In this document: in pieces, positions 1 to 8,574 of the stretch
Position numbering within the stretch: position 1 is the stretch's first letter
How the letters are laid out: each line of letters opens with the position of its first letter
DNA from: an uncultured Sphingomonas sp.
GTDB taxonomy: Bacteria; Pseudomonadota; Alphaproteobacteria; Sphingomonadales; Sphingomonadaceae
DNA: 64,000 nt
Assembly: GCF_913776855.1 (NCBI RefSeq)
Contig: NZ_CAJYQD010000039.1
Location: forward strand, 110,157 to 174,156
Direction of reading: 5' to 3'
The notes under the pieces: model-generated
What the model was told of the DNA's origin: nothing
The model's input: only the letters and a program-made list of their open reading frames with translations
The model's database searches: none
Translations under genes and position numbers: made by a program

Positions 1-222
1 CTCGACCGCAGCCTGTGTCGCCTCCAGATCGTCGACCTCGATCACCGGCAGCAGCGTCGTGAGCGCGGTGTCGGCGTCCAGCCCCAGATCGGTATCGCCC
101 GTCGTCGTCGCGGCATAGTCCGGACCATAGTCGGTGAACGCCCACCCCATCACCGACGCATAGAATGACTTTGCCGGTTCCGTCGCCGTGACCGGCAGTT
201 CCAGATAGTTCAGCCGCGCCAT
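1..222 (-). CDS. VOC (glyoxalase/bleomycin resistance) family protein, 3' end cut by window
   Basis: 74 codons are visible, starting MARLNYLELPVTATEPAKSF and running off the left edge. The N-terminal pattern (a strand reading LNYLELPV, then an S-F-Y-x-x-V-x-G-W helix/strand) is typical of vicinal-oxygen-chelate fold proteins, which are metal-dependent lyases, dioxygenases or antibiotic-binding proteins. The start is set by GGGAGGCGAT immediately upstream of the ATG. The gene is divergent from the radical SAM gene with a 53-base gap. Substrate cannot be told, and the C-terminal half with most metal ligands is outside the window. Confidence 0.75.
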   Translation of the reverse strand, partial: MARLNYLELPVTATEPAKSFYASVMGWAFTDYGPDYAATTTGDTDLGLDADTALTTLLPVIEVDDLEATQAAVE

Positions 223-275
223 ATCGCCTCCCTGATGTTCTTGCTTCGTTCTGAACGATTCGATAGCGTAGGGCA

Positions 276-1346
276 ATGCGAAATCTTCCTGCCAGAGGAG
301 CGACGACCAACGTCACGAGCAACCGCTTCGCGCTGCCTGCGCAGGAGGCGGATGGCGACTGGCTCGACTGGCGAGAGACGGTCGATGGCGCGGAACCGGT
401 GCTGCGTACCAGCGTGGCGATCGAACGGCCGCGCACGATCCTGTCGCGCAATGCCTCACCCGACATCCCGTTCGACCGCAGCATCAATCCGTATCGCGGC
501 TGCGAGCATGGCTGCATCTATTGTTTCGCGCGGCCGACCCATGCCTTTCACGACCTGTCGCCGGGGCTGGATTTCGAGACGAAGCTGTTCGCTAAGCGCG
601 ATGCGGCGGTGCTCTTGCGCGCGGAGCTGGCGAAACCCGGTTATATCGCGAAGCCGGTCGCGATGGGGACCAACACCGATCCCTATCAGCCGATCGAGCG
701 CGACTGGCGGATCACGCGCGATTGTATCGGCGTACTCGCGGAAACGAACCACCCGCTGACGATCACCACCAAGTCCGACCGGGTCGTGCGCGACATCGAC
801 CTGCTGGTGCCGATGGCGGCGAAGGGGCTGGTCAGCGTCACCCTGTCGGTGACGTCGCTCGATCCGATGATCGCCCGCACGCTGGAGCCGCGCGCGCCGC
901 ATCCGGAAAAGCGGCTCGCTGCGGTGGCGGCGCTGGCGGCGGCGGGGGTGCCGGTGTTCGTGTCGATCTCTCCGGTGATTCCGGCGATCACCGACCATGA
1001 GGTCGAACGGCTGATCGAACGAGCGGCCGAGGCCGGGGCGCGGGGCGCCTATTTCCTGCCGGTGCGCCTGCCGTATGAAGTCGCCCCGCTGTTTCGCGCA
1101 TGGCTGGAAGCCTATTTCCCCGAGCGGGCGGGCAAGGTCATGGCGATCGTCCAGTCGCTGCGCGGCGGGCGCGACAACGATCCGGCGTTTCATTCGCGGA
1201 TGCGGGGGCAAGGCGTGTGGGGACAATTGCTTGCCACCCGCTTCGCAATCGCGTGCCGCCGGCACGGCCTGAACGCTGGTCATCCCCGGCTGCGCTGCGA
1301 CCTGTTCCGCCCGCCCGCCGGGGCGCAGGGAGAGTTGTTCAGCTGA
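276..1346 (+). CDS. PA0069-family radical SAM protein
   Basis: 356 aa. A CxxxCxxC cluster motif at C76, C80 and C83 (CEHGCIYC, preceded by NPYRG) is the radical SAM [4Fe-4S] site. The NPYRGCEHGC context and overall length match the PA0069/spore-photoproduct-lyase-like branch, whose members are widely conserved but biochemically unassigned. Downstream, GTNTDPYQPIE and TITTKS are also characteristic of this branch. The start is the first ATG in frame after the divergent VOC gene. It lies just upstream of the M48 protease gene, on the same strand. The enzyme class is secure, the reaction is not. Confidence 0.88.
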   Translation: MRNLPARGATTNVTSNRFALPAQEADGDWLDWRETVDGAEPVLRTSVAIERPRTILSRNASPDIPFDRSINPYRGCEHGCIYCFARPTHAFHDLSPGLDFETKLFAKRDAAVLLRAELAKPGYIAKPVAMGTNTDPYQPIERDWRITRDCIGVLAETNHPLTITTKSDRVVRDIDLLVPMAAKGLVSVTLSVTSLDPMIARTLEPRAPHPEKRLAAVAALAAAGVPVFVSISPVIPAITDHEVERLIERAAEAGARGAYFLPVRLPYEVAPLFRAWLEAYFPERAGKVMAIVQSLRGGRDNDPAFHSRMRGQGVWGQLLATRFAIACRRHGLNAGHPRLRCDLFRPPAGAQGELFS

Positions 1347-1351
1347 GCGAC

Positions 1352-1376
1352 GGAACCGTTGTCGTATCGCAACGTA
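1352..1376 (+). promoter_or_regulatory. near-consensus EcfG-type promoter before M48 protease
   Basis: GGAAC at 1352-1356, 16 bases, then CGTA at 1373-1376. The alphaproteobacterial general stress sigma factor EcfG recognises GGAAC-N16/17-CGTT, so this differs at one base. A start about 7 bases downstream would leave a roughly 20-base leader with GGGGACGAG before the ATG at 1404. Inference only, since one mismatch in GC-rich DNA is not rare. Confidence 0.35.
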
Positions 1377-1403
1377 TTCCGACCGAGGACAAACGGGGAC
1401 GAG

Positions 1404-2825
1404 ATGATGACGACACGCCTTTGGACCGCCGCGCTGCTGACTGCCGCGACGATTACCGCTCCGGTCGGCGCCCAGACCCGCGCCATTTCGCAGAGCGATC
1501 GCAATCAGGGCGCACAGGCCAATCCGCAGCTGCTCGCGCAATATGGCGGCAAATATTCCGGGCCACAGTCCGCCTATGTCGAGCGGGTCGGCAAGAAGGT
1601 GGCGGTCCAGTCCGGCCTGTCGAACGCCAGCGGCGACTTCACCGTCGCGCTGCTCAATTCGCCGGTCGAGAACGCCTTCGCCATCCCCGGCGGCTATGTC
1701 TATATCACGCGGCAGCTTCTGGCGCTGATGAACAGCGAGGCGGAGTTGGCGGCGGTCATGGGGCATGAGGTCGGCCACGTCGCCGCGCGGCACAGCAACT
1801 CGCGCAACACCCGATCGAGCATCGGATCGATCGGCGCGGCGCTGCTGGGCGCGGTGACCGGCAGCGATCTGGTCGGGCGGATCGCCGGCGCCGGGTCACA
1901 GCTCTACACCCTGTCGTACAGCCGCAATCAGGAATATCAGGCCGATCAGTTCGGCGTGCGCTACGCCACCGCCGCCGGCTATGCACCGTCCGGCATGGCC
2001 GATGCGCTGATTCAGCTGAACGAGGCGCAGGCATTGGCCGCGCAGACCAGCGGGCGTGGCGGCAATGCCGTCCCGACATGGATGAGTACCCATCCCAACG
2101 GTGCCGACCGGGTAAAGCGCGCCCGCGCGCTCGCGCAGCAGGCGGGTGGTGCCACGACTCAGCCGGCGCAGGACACGACCTATCTGCGGATGCTCGACGG
2201 GCTGCGCTATGACGACGATCCCGCGCAGGGGGTGATCGACGGGTCAACCTTCAAGCATCCCGGCCTGCGCGTCCGCTTCACCGCGCCCACCGGCTATGCT
2301 CTGCAGAACGGCACGGACGCGGTGACGATCGCGGGCCAGGGCGGACAGGCCGAGTTCCGCATGGGGCCGGCAGGCGATCCCGCCAGCGTCGTGCGGCAGC
2401 GGCTGGCGGCACTGGGCGCGCAGAACGCGCCGGAGCCGCAGACGACGCGAATCAACGGCACCGACGCGGCGATCGCGACGGTCCGCGCCAATGCCAACAA
2501 CCAGGCGGTCGACTTGACCATCGTCGCCTACCGCTACCCCTCGGCCACCTATTATTTCCAGATCGTCACTCCGGCCGGGCGTGGTGTGGGACCGTTCGAA
2601 CCGCTGCTCGACAGCTTCGGCACGCTGACCCAGGCCGAGGCGAACGCGATCACCGGCAAGCGCATCCGCATCGTGACGGTAAAGGCCGGCGACACGATCG
2701 ATTCACTCGCCCGCCAGATGGCCTATTCCGATTTCCAGCGGGACCGGTTCCTGACGTTGAACGGGATGGAAGACGGCGCGCGGCTGGTGCCGGGGCAGCT
2801 GGTGAAGCTGGTGGTGCGCGGCTGA
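1404..2825 (+). CDS. M48 family zinc metalloprotease with C-terminal LysM domain
   Basis: 473 aa. Residues 1-24 form a signal peptide ending VGAQ. The zinc site is H121-E-V-G-H125, with the third ligand probably E177 in NQEYQAD. The last ~50 residues (VTVKAGDTIDSLARQ... to VPGQLVKLVV) form a LysM-like peptidoglycan-binding module. Family knowledge suggests a BepA/LoiP-like periplasmic protease in outer-membrane or envelope quality control, here probably held near peptidoglycan. The frame extends upstream to a TTG at 1359. ATG 1404 is preferred because it starts the signal peptide and follows a purine-rich GGGGACGAG. A near-consensus stress promoter lies upstream. Confidence 0.88.
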   Translation: MMTTRLWTAALLTAATITAPVGAQTRAISQSDRNQGAQANPQLLAQYGGKYSGPQSAYVERVGKKVAVQSGLSNASGDFTVALLNSPVENAFAIPGGYVYITRQLLALMNSEAELAAVMGHEVGHVAARHSNSRNTRSSIGSIGAALLGAVTGSDLVGRIAGAGSQLYTLSYSRNQEYQADQFGVRYATAAGYAPSGMADALIQLNEAQALAAQTSGRGGNAVPTWMSTHPNGADRVKRARALAQQAGGATTQPAQDTTYLRMLDGLRYDDDPAQGVIDGSTFKHPGLRVRFTAPTGYALQNGTDAVTIAGQGGQAEFRMGPAGDPASVVRQRLAALGAQNAPEPQTTRINGTDAAIATVRANANNQAVDLTIVAYRYPSATYYFQIVTPAGRGVGPFEPLLDSFGTLTQAEANAITGKRIRIVTVKAGDTIDSLARQMAYSDFQRDRFLTLNGMEDGARLVPGQLVKLVVRG

Positions 2826-2864
2826 CCCCTTTCCGCCGCCCCTCTGCCATGCGAAGGGCGGCGG

Positions 2865-4031
2865 ATGGCCAGTCATGACGTCATCATCCTCGGCGCGGGC
2901 GGTGCAGGGTTGTTCTGCGCCGGGATCGCCGCCCGGCGCGGCAGGCGCGTGGTCGTGGTCGACCATGCGCCGGAGCCGGGGCGCAAGATCGTCATCTCCG
3001 GCGGCGGACGCTGCAACTTCACCAATGTCGGGGCGACCTGGGACCGCTATGTCTCGGCCAATCCGCAATTCGCGCGCTCGGCGCTGGGCCGCTACACCGC
3101 GCAGGATTTCATCGCACTGGTCGATGCACACGGCATCGCGTGGCACGAGAAGACGCTCGGCCAGCTGTTCTGTGATGGATCGGCGCGACAGATCGTGGCG
3201 ATGCTGCTGGACGAGGCGGCAGGTGCCGAGATCGCGCTGGGCCAGCCGATCCGCGATGTCACCCATGCCGATGCGACCTTCACCGTCGTCCATGGCGACC
3301 GCACGCTCACCGCGCCATCGCTGGTGATCGCGACCGGCGGGCCATCGATCCCGAAGCTCGGCGCGACCGGCTTCGCCTATGACCTTGCCAAGCGGTTCGG
3401 GCTGAAACTGGTCGAGCCGCGCCCGGCGCTGGTGCCGCTGACCCTGCCGCCCGAGGACGCGCTGTTCCGCGAATTGTCGGGCGTCGCGACCGAGGTCGTG
3501 GCCGGTGCGGGCAAGGCGACGTTTCGCGAGGCGGCGCTGTTCACCCATCGCGGCCTGTCGGGTCCGGCAATCCTGCAGGCATCGTCCTATTGGCGCCACC
3601 GCGAGCCGGTGACGATCGATTTCGTCCCCGACCGCGCCCCCGACTGGCTGACCGAGTTGAAGCGCAGTCGCCCGCGGATCGGGCTCCGCTCTGCGCTGGG
3701 TTCGGCGCTGCCCGACCGGCTGGCCGAGGCGCTGGCGGTGAAGTTCGACTGCCCCGGCGAACTTGGCAATCAGCGCGACGCGACGCTGGCCACGATCGAG
3801 CAGCGATTGCGCGGCTGGCAATTCCATCCCAACGGCACCGAAGGCTTCGCCAAGGCCGAAGTCACCGTCGGCGGGGTCGCGACCGATGGCCTCAACCAGA
3901 AGACGATGGCGGCCAAGCACCTGCCCGGCCTACACGTCATCGGCGAGGCGGTCGATGTGACCGGCTGGCTCGGCGGCTATAATTTCCAATGGGCGTGGTC
4001 GAGCGGCTGGGCAGCGGGCCAGGCGGTGTGA
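2865..4031 (+). CDS. BaiN/HI0933-family FAD-dependent oxidoreductase
   Basis: 388 aa. The N-terminal dinucleotide-binding motif GAGGAG at about residues 10-15, followed by GRKIVISGGGRCNFTN (~45-60), is diagnostic of the HI0933/YhiN/BaiN flavoprotein family. Near the C-terminus, EAVDVTGWLGGYNFQWAWSS is the second conserved FAD-contact region. The family is usually annotated as NAD(P)/FAD-dependent oxidoreductase or 'aminoacetone oxidase family', and its in vivo substrate is generally unknown. Its stop codon overlaps the GTG start of the DNA glycosylase gene, so the two are translationally coupled. Confidence 0.9.
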   Translation: MASHDVIILGAGGAGLFCAGIAARRGRRVVVVDHAPEPGRKIVISGGGRCNFTNVGATWDRYVSANPQFARSALGRYTAQDFIALVDAHGIAWHEKTLGQLFCDGSARQIVAMLLDEAAGAEIALGQPIRDVTHADATFTVVHGDRTLTAPSLVIATGGPSIPKLGATGFAYDLAKRFGLKLVEPRPALVPLTLPPEDALFRELSGVATEVVAGAGKATFREAALFTHRGLSGPAILQASSYWRHREPVTIDFVPDRAPDWLTELKRSRPRIGLRSALGSALPDRLAEALAVKFDCPGELGNQRDATLATIEQRLRGWQFHPNGTEGFAKAEVTVGGVATDGLNQKTMAAKHLPGLHVIGEAVDVTGWLGGYNFQWAWSSGWAAGQAV

Positions 4032-4516
4032 GCCGCAAGGCGTCCTTCCCGCCAGTTGTCGACCTGTCGACACGGGCGTTGATCCTCGGCAGCCTGCCGG
4101 GCGATGCATCGCTGGCGGCGGGGCGCTATTATGCGCATCCGCAGAACCAGTTCTGGCGGCTGCTGTCACCGGTGGTCGAGGTCGATCTGCCCGCGCTCGA
4201 TTATTGCGAAAAGCTGGCGGCGCTGAAGGCGGCAGGGATCGGCCTGTGGGACGTGGTGCAGAGCGCGACCCGGCCCGGCAGCAGCGACGCAGCAATCCGC
4301 GACGCCACCGCGAATGACGTGGCGGCGCTGATCGCAACCCTGCCGGAACTCAAATTGGTGGCGTTCAATGGCCGCACGGCGGCGAAGGCAGGGCAAACGC
4401 TGGTGCATGGGATCGAGACGCTGGCCCTGCCGTCGAGCAGCCCGCTGCATACGGTTGGCGTGGCGGCAAAGCAGCCGGCGTGGAATGCGATTATGAAATA
4501 CCTCAGGTATGAATGA
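4028..4516 (+). CDS. DNA-deoxyinosine glycosylase (UDG superfamily)
   Basis: 162 aa from the GTG at 4028, which overlaps the preceding stop as GTGA. A longer frame from ATG 3989 would overlap the flavoprotein by 43 bases and is less likely. Motifs: ALILGSLPGDASL at 17-29 (motif A of the uracil-DNA glycosylase fold), YYAHPQNQFW (34-43), and the late LPSSSPLHT loop. This set is typical of the hypoxanthine/deoxyinosine glycosylase family, which excises deaminated adenine to start base-excision repair. The coupling to the flavoprotein is seen in sequence, but its meaning is unknown. Confidence 0.87.
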   Translation: MSRKASFPPVVDLSTRALILGSLPGDASLAAGRYYAHPQNQFWRLLSPVVEVDLPALDYCEKLAALKAAGIGLWDVVQSATRPGSSDAAIRDATANDVAALIATLPELKLVAFNGRTAAKAGQTLVHGIETLALPSSSPLHTVGVAAKQPAWNAIMKYLRYE

Positions 4517-4567
4517 TCGAGCGCCCCAGTTCTGGGCGGACAAGCCGCCACGCGCAGAACTATGCTA

Positions 4568-5026
4568 CTATAACCCTTTGAGCGCCTCCGAACCGCGAAT
4601 GAGCGTTTCAGCGAAATCTTTCCGCCCAAAGGTGTTGCCTTGTGGTTCGAAGGCAAACCCATCGAAGCATACAACCAGCGCCGAGATGACATAAGCAGTA
4701 GCCCGCATCTCATTCGGCGTGCTGATCCGAATGCTCAGGAACGCATCCTTACCGGTAATCCGTTCTGAGGCGGAGACCTTCGATAGAGAATCATTCACGA
4801 TCTTGACATCCTCCGGCATCAGCGAAGCCGGGGCCAGTTCTCCCTGCAAATACGCGTCGTTGCCATCGATCGCCACCAACATCCCGTCGTGCACGACGCC
4901 CGCGCTATCCAGTGCAGGAAACCGTTTGATCGCTACCGGAAAGCCACGATCCGTCATGCACTGCTGTACCACAGCTGCGGTCGGCCAATTGGCGGCGGGC
5001 ATTGCAACGTAGAAATCGACACTCAC
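4568..5026 (-). CDS. hypothetical protein, 152 aa
   Basis: I do not recognise this protein. It starts at a GTG with GGAGG six bases upstream, which supports real translation. It has no signal peptide or membrane segment. It is mixed alpha/beta with segments such as HDGMLVAIDGND and TAYVISALVVCFDGFAFEP. Codon use is noticeably less GC-rich than in neighbouring genes, suggesting a more recently acquired or weakly expressed gene. It stands alone, convergent with the glycosylase gene and divergent from xseB. A 6-5-6 dyad overlaps its probable -10 region. Confidence 0.65.
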   Translation of the reverse strand: MSVDFYVAMPAANWPTAAVVQQCMTDRGFPVAIKRFPALDSAGVVHDGMLVAIDGNDAYLQGELAPASLMPEDVKIVNDSLSKVSASERITGKDAFLSIRISTPNEMRATAYVISALVVCFDGFAFEPQGNTFGRKDFAETLIRGSEALKGL

Positions 5027-5038
5027 ACGGCACCTCCA

Positions 5039-5055
5039 CGACAGCTATACTGTCG
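5039..5055 (-). promoter_or_regulatory. dyad overlapping putative -10 of the 152-aa gene
   Basis: CGACAG and CTGTCG form an inverted repeat with a five-base spacer. On the minus strand the centre reads TATAGC, a plausible -10 box just ahead of the GGAGG and the GTG at 5026. A regulator bound here would occlude the promoter. No regulator gene is next door, so this is inference from symmetry and position. Confidence 0.35.
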
Positions 5056-5215
5056 GCGCGATTGCTATGCCAGAACGTTACAATCAGGCAGGAAGCACCG
5101 TCGAGCATGATTATTCCAGCAGCTGCCGCGCCCATGGGTCGATCGCGCTCTTAATCCACAACAACCGGCTTACCCCGGTTGCAATCGCCCCGCCCCCTGC
5201 CCCATAGCATCGCCC

Positions 5216-5458
5216 ATGTCCGACGAACGCGATGTTTCCACCCTGTCCTTCGAAGACGCGCTGCGCGAGCTCGAAACCATCGTCAGCCGGCTGGAAACGG
5301 GTCAGGAAGACCTGCAGACCGCGATCGACCTCTATGCCCGTGGCGACCTGCTCCGCGCGCAATGCGCCGCACGGCTCGATGCGGCGCAGGCCCGGATCGA
5401 GGCGATCCGCGTCGATGCCGAAGGACGCGCCACCACCCAGCCGTTCGACGCGCAATAA
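5216..5458 (+). CDS. xseB: exodeoxyribonuclease VII small subunit
   Basis: 80 aa, the usual length. The core LSFEDALRELETIVSRLETG followed by a D-L-x-x-A-I-D-L-Y-x-R-G pattern is the XseB signature. XseB partners XseA to degrade single-stranded DNA to oligonucleotides. XseA is not in this window. The stop overlaps the start of ispA by one base (TAATG), and xseB-ispA is a widely conserved pair. A 7-bp inverted repeat (5162-5168 with 5175-5181) lies upstream without a T run. Confidence 0.95.
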   Translation: MSDERDVSTLSFEDALRELETIVSRLETGQEDLQTAIDLYARGDLLRAQCAARLDAAQARIEAIRVDAEGRATTQPFDAQ

Positions 5459-6363
5459 TGGCGACCGTCGCGCCGCCGGTGTCGCTGAACGCCGCCCTTC
5501 GCGAAATCTCGGCCGAGATGGATCGCCAGTTCGACGCGCTGCTCCCCGTACCCGGCGATCCACGCGCGAACCTCTACCGCGCCATGCGCCATGCTGCGAT
5601 CGGCGGGGGCAAAAGGTTGCGGCCGCTGCTGGTATTCGCCACCGCCCGACTGTTCAATGTCGAGCGTATCCGGGCCGCCCGTGCGTCGCTCGCGATCGAA
5701 TGCATCCATGTCTACAGCCTGATCCATGACGACCTGCCCGCGATGGATGATGACGACATGCGCCGCGGCAAGCCAACGGTGCATAAGGCGTATGACGAGG
5801 CAACCGCGATCCTTGCAGGCGATTGCCTCCACGCACTGGCATTCGAAATCCTGTCGCACGAGGCGACCCATCCCGATCCGCATGTCCGCATCGAACTGAT
5901 CGCCGACCTCGCCCACGCCTCCGGCCCGTCGGGCATGGCGGGTGGACAGGCGATGGACCTGGAGGCGGAGGACACCAGCTTCGACCTGAACACCGTCACC
6001 CGGTTGCAGGCGATGAAGACCGGCGCGCTGATCGCCTGCTCGGTCGAGGCGGGCGCGATCCTCGGCCGCATTCCCGCCGACCAGCGCACCTCGCTGCGCG
6101 GCTATGCCCGCGACATCGGCCTCGCCTTCCAGATCGCCGACGACATCCTCGATGTCGAGGGTGACGAGGCGGCGGTCGGCAAGGCGCTGCGCAAGGATGG
6201 CGAAGCGGGCAAGGAAACCTTTCTCTCGCTGCTCGGCCTCGATCGTGCGCGCGAACAGGCACGGTTGCTGGTCGACCAGTCGATCGAGCATCTGCGCGAC
6301 TTTGGCCATGAAGCCGACCTGCTTCGCGCGATCGCCCGCTATGTGCTGGAGCGCGACCGGTGA
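5458..6363 (+). CDS. ispA: polyprenyl (farnesyl) diphosphate synthase
   Basis: 301 aa. The first aspartate-rich motif is DDLPAMDDDD at 91-100, followed by RRGKPTVHK. The second is the IADDILD segment near 225-232. GGGKRLRP at 49-56 binds diphosphate. Such enzymes condense isopentenyl diphosphate with DMAPP and geranyl diphosphate to give farnesyl diphosphate for quinones, hopanoids, carotenoids and undecaprenyl carriers. Chain length is inferred from similarity to IspA, not from the sequence alone. The start ATG overlaps the xseB stop, and its own stop overlaps the GTG of coaD. Confidence 0.93.
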   Translation: MATVAPPVSLNAALREISAEMDRQFDALLPVPGDPRANLYRAMRHAAIGGGKRLRPLLVFATARLFNVERIRAARASLAIECIHVYSLIHDDLPAMDDDDMRRGKPTVHKAYDEATAILAGDCLHALAFEILSHEATHPDPHVRIELIADLAHASGPSGMAGGQAMDLEAEDTSFDLNTVTRLQAMKTGALIACSVEAGAILGRIPADQRTSLRGYARDIGLAFQIADDILDVEGDEAAVGKALRKDGEAGKETFLSLLGLDRAREQARLLVDQSIEHLRDFGHEADLLRAIARYVLERDR

Positions 6364-6860
6364 GGATCGGCGTTTACCCCGGCACCTTCGATCCGATCAC
6401 GCGCGGGCATATGGACATCATTCGCCGCGGCGCGAAACTGGTCGACCGGCTGGTGATCGGCGTCACGACCAACCCGTCGAAATCGCCGATGTTCACGCTC
6501 GGCGAACGCCTTGCCATGGTCGAGCGCGAGGTGGCGGAGGTCGGCGGCGATATTCAGGTCGTGGCGTTCGATGCGCTGCTGATGACCTTTGCTGAGCGGC
6601 AGGGCGCGAGCGTTATCGTGCGGGGCCTGCGCGCGGTCGCCGATTTCGAATATGAATATCAGATGGCGGGTATGAACCAGCAGCTGAACGACCGGATCGA
6701 AACGGTCTTCCTGATGGCGGATGTCTCGCTGCAGCCGATCGCATCGCGGCTGGTCAAGGAGATCGCGATGTATGGCGGGTCGATCGCGAAGTTCGTGTCG
6801 CCAGCGGTGTGCGAAGAGGTGATCGCACGGGTCGAGAAACTCGGTCGCAAGGGAGAATAG
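6360..6860 (+). CDS. coaD: pantetheine-phosphate adenylyltransferase
   Basis: 166 aa, a typical CoaD length. The nucleotidyltransferase motif TFDPITRGH is at residues 9-17, and the late loop SLQPIASRLVKEIAMYGG resembles the ATP-contacting region of CoaD. It makes dephospho-CoA from 4'-phosphopantetheine and ATP, the penultimate CoA step. The start is a GTG overlapping the ispA stop by four bases. It ends convergent with the DedA-type gene. Confidence 0.96.
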   Translation: MRIGVYPGTFDPITRGHMDIIRRGAKLVDRLVIGVTTNPSKSPMFTLGERLAMVEREVAEVGGDIQVVAFDALLMTFAERQGASVIVRGLRAVADFEYEYQMAGMNQQLNDRIETVFLMADVSLQPIASRLVKEIAMYGGSIAKFVSPAVCEEVIARVEKLGRKGE

Positions 6861-6890
6861 TTCCGCGGCCCTCCCCGGCACGGGGCGCAT

Positions 6891-7445
6891 CTAAGTCCGT
6901 TGCCGCCACCACCAGGCCAGCCCGCCCAGCAGCAGGATCGCGACCCCGCCGCCGGCCAGCACCTGCCAAGACGGCAGCCATCGGCCGATCAGCGCGCTTA
7001 GCCCATGCCCGAACCAATAGCCGATCGACACGAACGTCGCCGCCCACACGAGCGCCGCCGCACCGTTCAGCACGACAAAGCGCGACAGTGGCAGTCGCGT
7101 CGTGCCGATCGCCACCGGGCTGACGGTTCGCAGGCCGTAGAGAAAACGGAAGGCGAAGACGAACAGCGTGGGATGCCGCTCGAACGTCGACAGCGCACGG
7201 GCAAAGGCCGGCTTCCCGCTCCAGCGGCAGACACGGGGATGGTCGCGGAACCGCCGGCCGGCCGCGAAGAATAGCTGATCGGCGATGAACGACCCGATCG
7301 CGGCGGCCAGGATCGCCCCGACATAGGGCAGCACGCCGCGCTGCACCATAATCCCGCCGAGGACCACGACCGTCTCCCCCTCGATCCCGGCGCCGAGCAA
7401 CAGCGCGCCGAGGCCATAGCGGGCAATCAGCGCCTCGATCGTCAT
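6891..7445 (-). CDS. DedA family membrane protein
   Basis: 184 aa. Conserved DedA features are the E-G-E-T segment near residue 22, the FRFLYGLRTVSPVAIGTTRLPLSRF region (~98-122) with its arginines, and several hydrophobic helices including a C-terminal one ending in WWWRQRT. DedA proteins are polytopic inner-membrane proteins that help recycle undecaprenyl phosphate and phospholipids and maintain membrane potential. The closest functional relative cannot be chosen from sequence alone. It is divergent from the heme A synthase gene across a 100-base gap. Confidence 0.85.
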   Translation of the reverse strand: MTIEALIARYGLGALLLGAGIEGETVVVLGGIMVQRGVLPYVGAILAAAIGSFIADQLFFAAGRRFRDHPRVCRWSGKPAFARALSTFERHPTLFVFAFRFLYGLRTVSPVAIGTTRLPLSRFVVLNGAAALVWAATFVSIGYWFGHGLSALIGRWLPSWQVLAGGGVAILLLGGLAWWWRQRT

Positions 7446-7545
7446 GGGTGAATATTCCGCATGGCGTCACCGTACAGGCACGCAACCGGCGGTAAAGCCA
7501 TATGCCCCCCTTTCTTGCCTGTCGCCGCCGCGCTAGACACCGGCG

Positions 7546-8574
7546 ATGCTCGCCCCCCCCCTCCCCTCGCGTGCCCGTCCGGGCGCTGTCGCCCGCTGGC
7601 TCTGGTGGGTCGCCGCGCTGGTCGTCGCGATGGTGGTGGTCGGCGGCATCACCCGGCTGACCGAATCGGGCCTGTCGATCACCGAATGGAAGCCGCTGTC
7701 GGGCACGTTGCCGCCGCTCAACGCCGCGCAGTGGGAGGCGGAGTTCGCCAATTACCGGAAAATTCCGGAATATCAGCTGCTGAACCAAGGCATGACGCTG
7801 GCCCAGTTCAAGGGCATTTTCTTCTGGGAATATTTCCACCGGCTGCTGGCCCGGCTGGTCGGCGTCGCCTTTGCCGTGCCGCTGGCGTGGTTCTGGATCC
7901 GCGGTGCGATTCCCACCGGCTACAAGGGGCGCCTGGTGGCAGTGCTGGCGCTGGGCGGATTGCAGGGGGCGATCGGCTGGTGGATGGTAGCCTCCGGCCT
8001 GTCGGTGCGGACCGATGTGTCGCATATCCGCCTGTCGGTGCATCTGCTCAATGCGCTGGTGATCCTGGCCGGTACGGTATGGACCGCGCTCGACCTGCGC
8101 GAGTTGGCGGCGGACCGCTATGCCCGTCCGGCGCGGATGACGGCGATCGCGGCGATCACCTTGCTGGTGTTGTTCGTCCAGCTGCTGTTCGGCGCATGGG
8201 TCGCCGGACTGAACGCCGGGCTGGTCACCAACCAATGGCCGCTGATGAACGGGCATTTCTTTCCGGCCGACGAGTGGGCGTTGCGCGCTCCGCTGGATGC
8301 GATCGTCAACGATCCCTATATCGTTCACTTCATCCATCGCTGGTGGGCATGGGTCGCGGTTGCCGCGCTGATAATCCTCGCACGCGCTGCCAAGCGCACC
8401 GGCCATCCCGAGGTCGCGCGGGCGATCCATATCGCGTTCGGCGTGCAGATCCTGCTGGGTGTCAGCACGGTGATGACCGGGGTGCGGATCGAGGTCGCTG
8501 CGCTGCACCAGCTGGGCGGCGCGCTACTGGTCGTCGCCACCACCTGGGGGGCGCACGCCGTCGGCCGGCGATGA
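7546..8574 (+). CDS. ctaA: heme A synthase (COX15/CtaA family)
   Basis: 342 aa with about eight transmembrane helices. TESGLSITEWKP (~44-55), the EYFHRLLAR segment (~100) and later HLLNALV, HFIHRWWAW and ALHQLGG supply the four conserved heme-ligand histidines. The NQWPLMNG motif is typical of the proteobacterial COX15-type branch. It oxidises the C8 methyl of heme O to heme A for aa3-type cytochrome oxidase. Its stop overlaps the next gene as ATGA. The N-terminal LAPPLPSRARPG run is low-complexity, so a slightly later start is possible. Confidence 0.93.
   Translation: MLAPPLPSRARPGAVARWLWWVAALVVAMVVVGGITRLTESGLSITEWKPLSGTLPPLNAAQWEAEFANYRKIPEYQLLNQGMTLAQFKGIFFWEYFHRLLARLVGVAFAVPLAWFWIRGAIPTGYKGRLVAVLALGGLQGAIGWWMVASGLSVRTDVSHIRLSVHLLNALVILAGTVWTALDLRELAADRYARPARMTAIAAITLLVLFVQLLFGAWVAGLNAGLVTNQWPLMNGHFFPADEWALRAPLDAIVNDPYIVHFIHRWWAWVAVAALIILARAAKRTGHPEVARAIHIAFGVQILLGVSTVMTGVRIEVAALHQLGGALLVVATTWGAHAVGRR

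Noticed and set aside
396..420. GGAAC followed 16 bases later by CGTG inside the radical SAM gene
   Set aside because: Internal to a coding region and lacking the CGTT. A nine-base exact match is expected about once per 64 kb on both strands with two spacings even at equal base use, so only intergenic perfect hits were kept.
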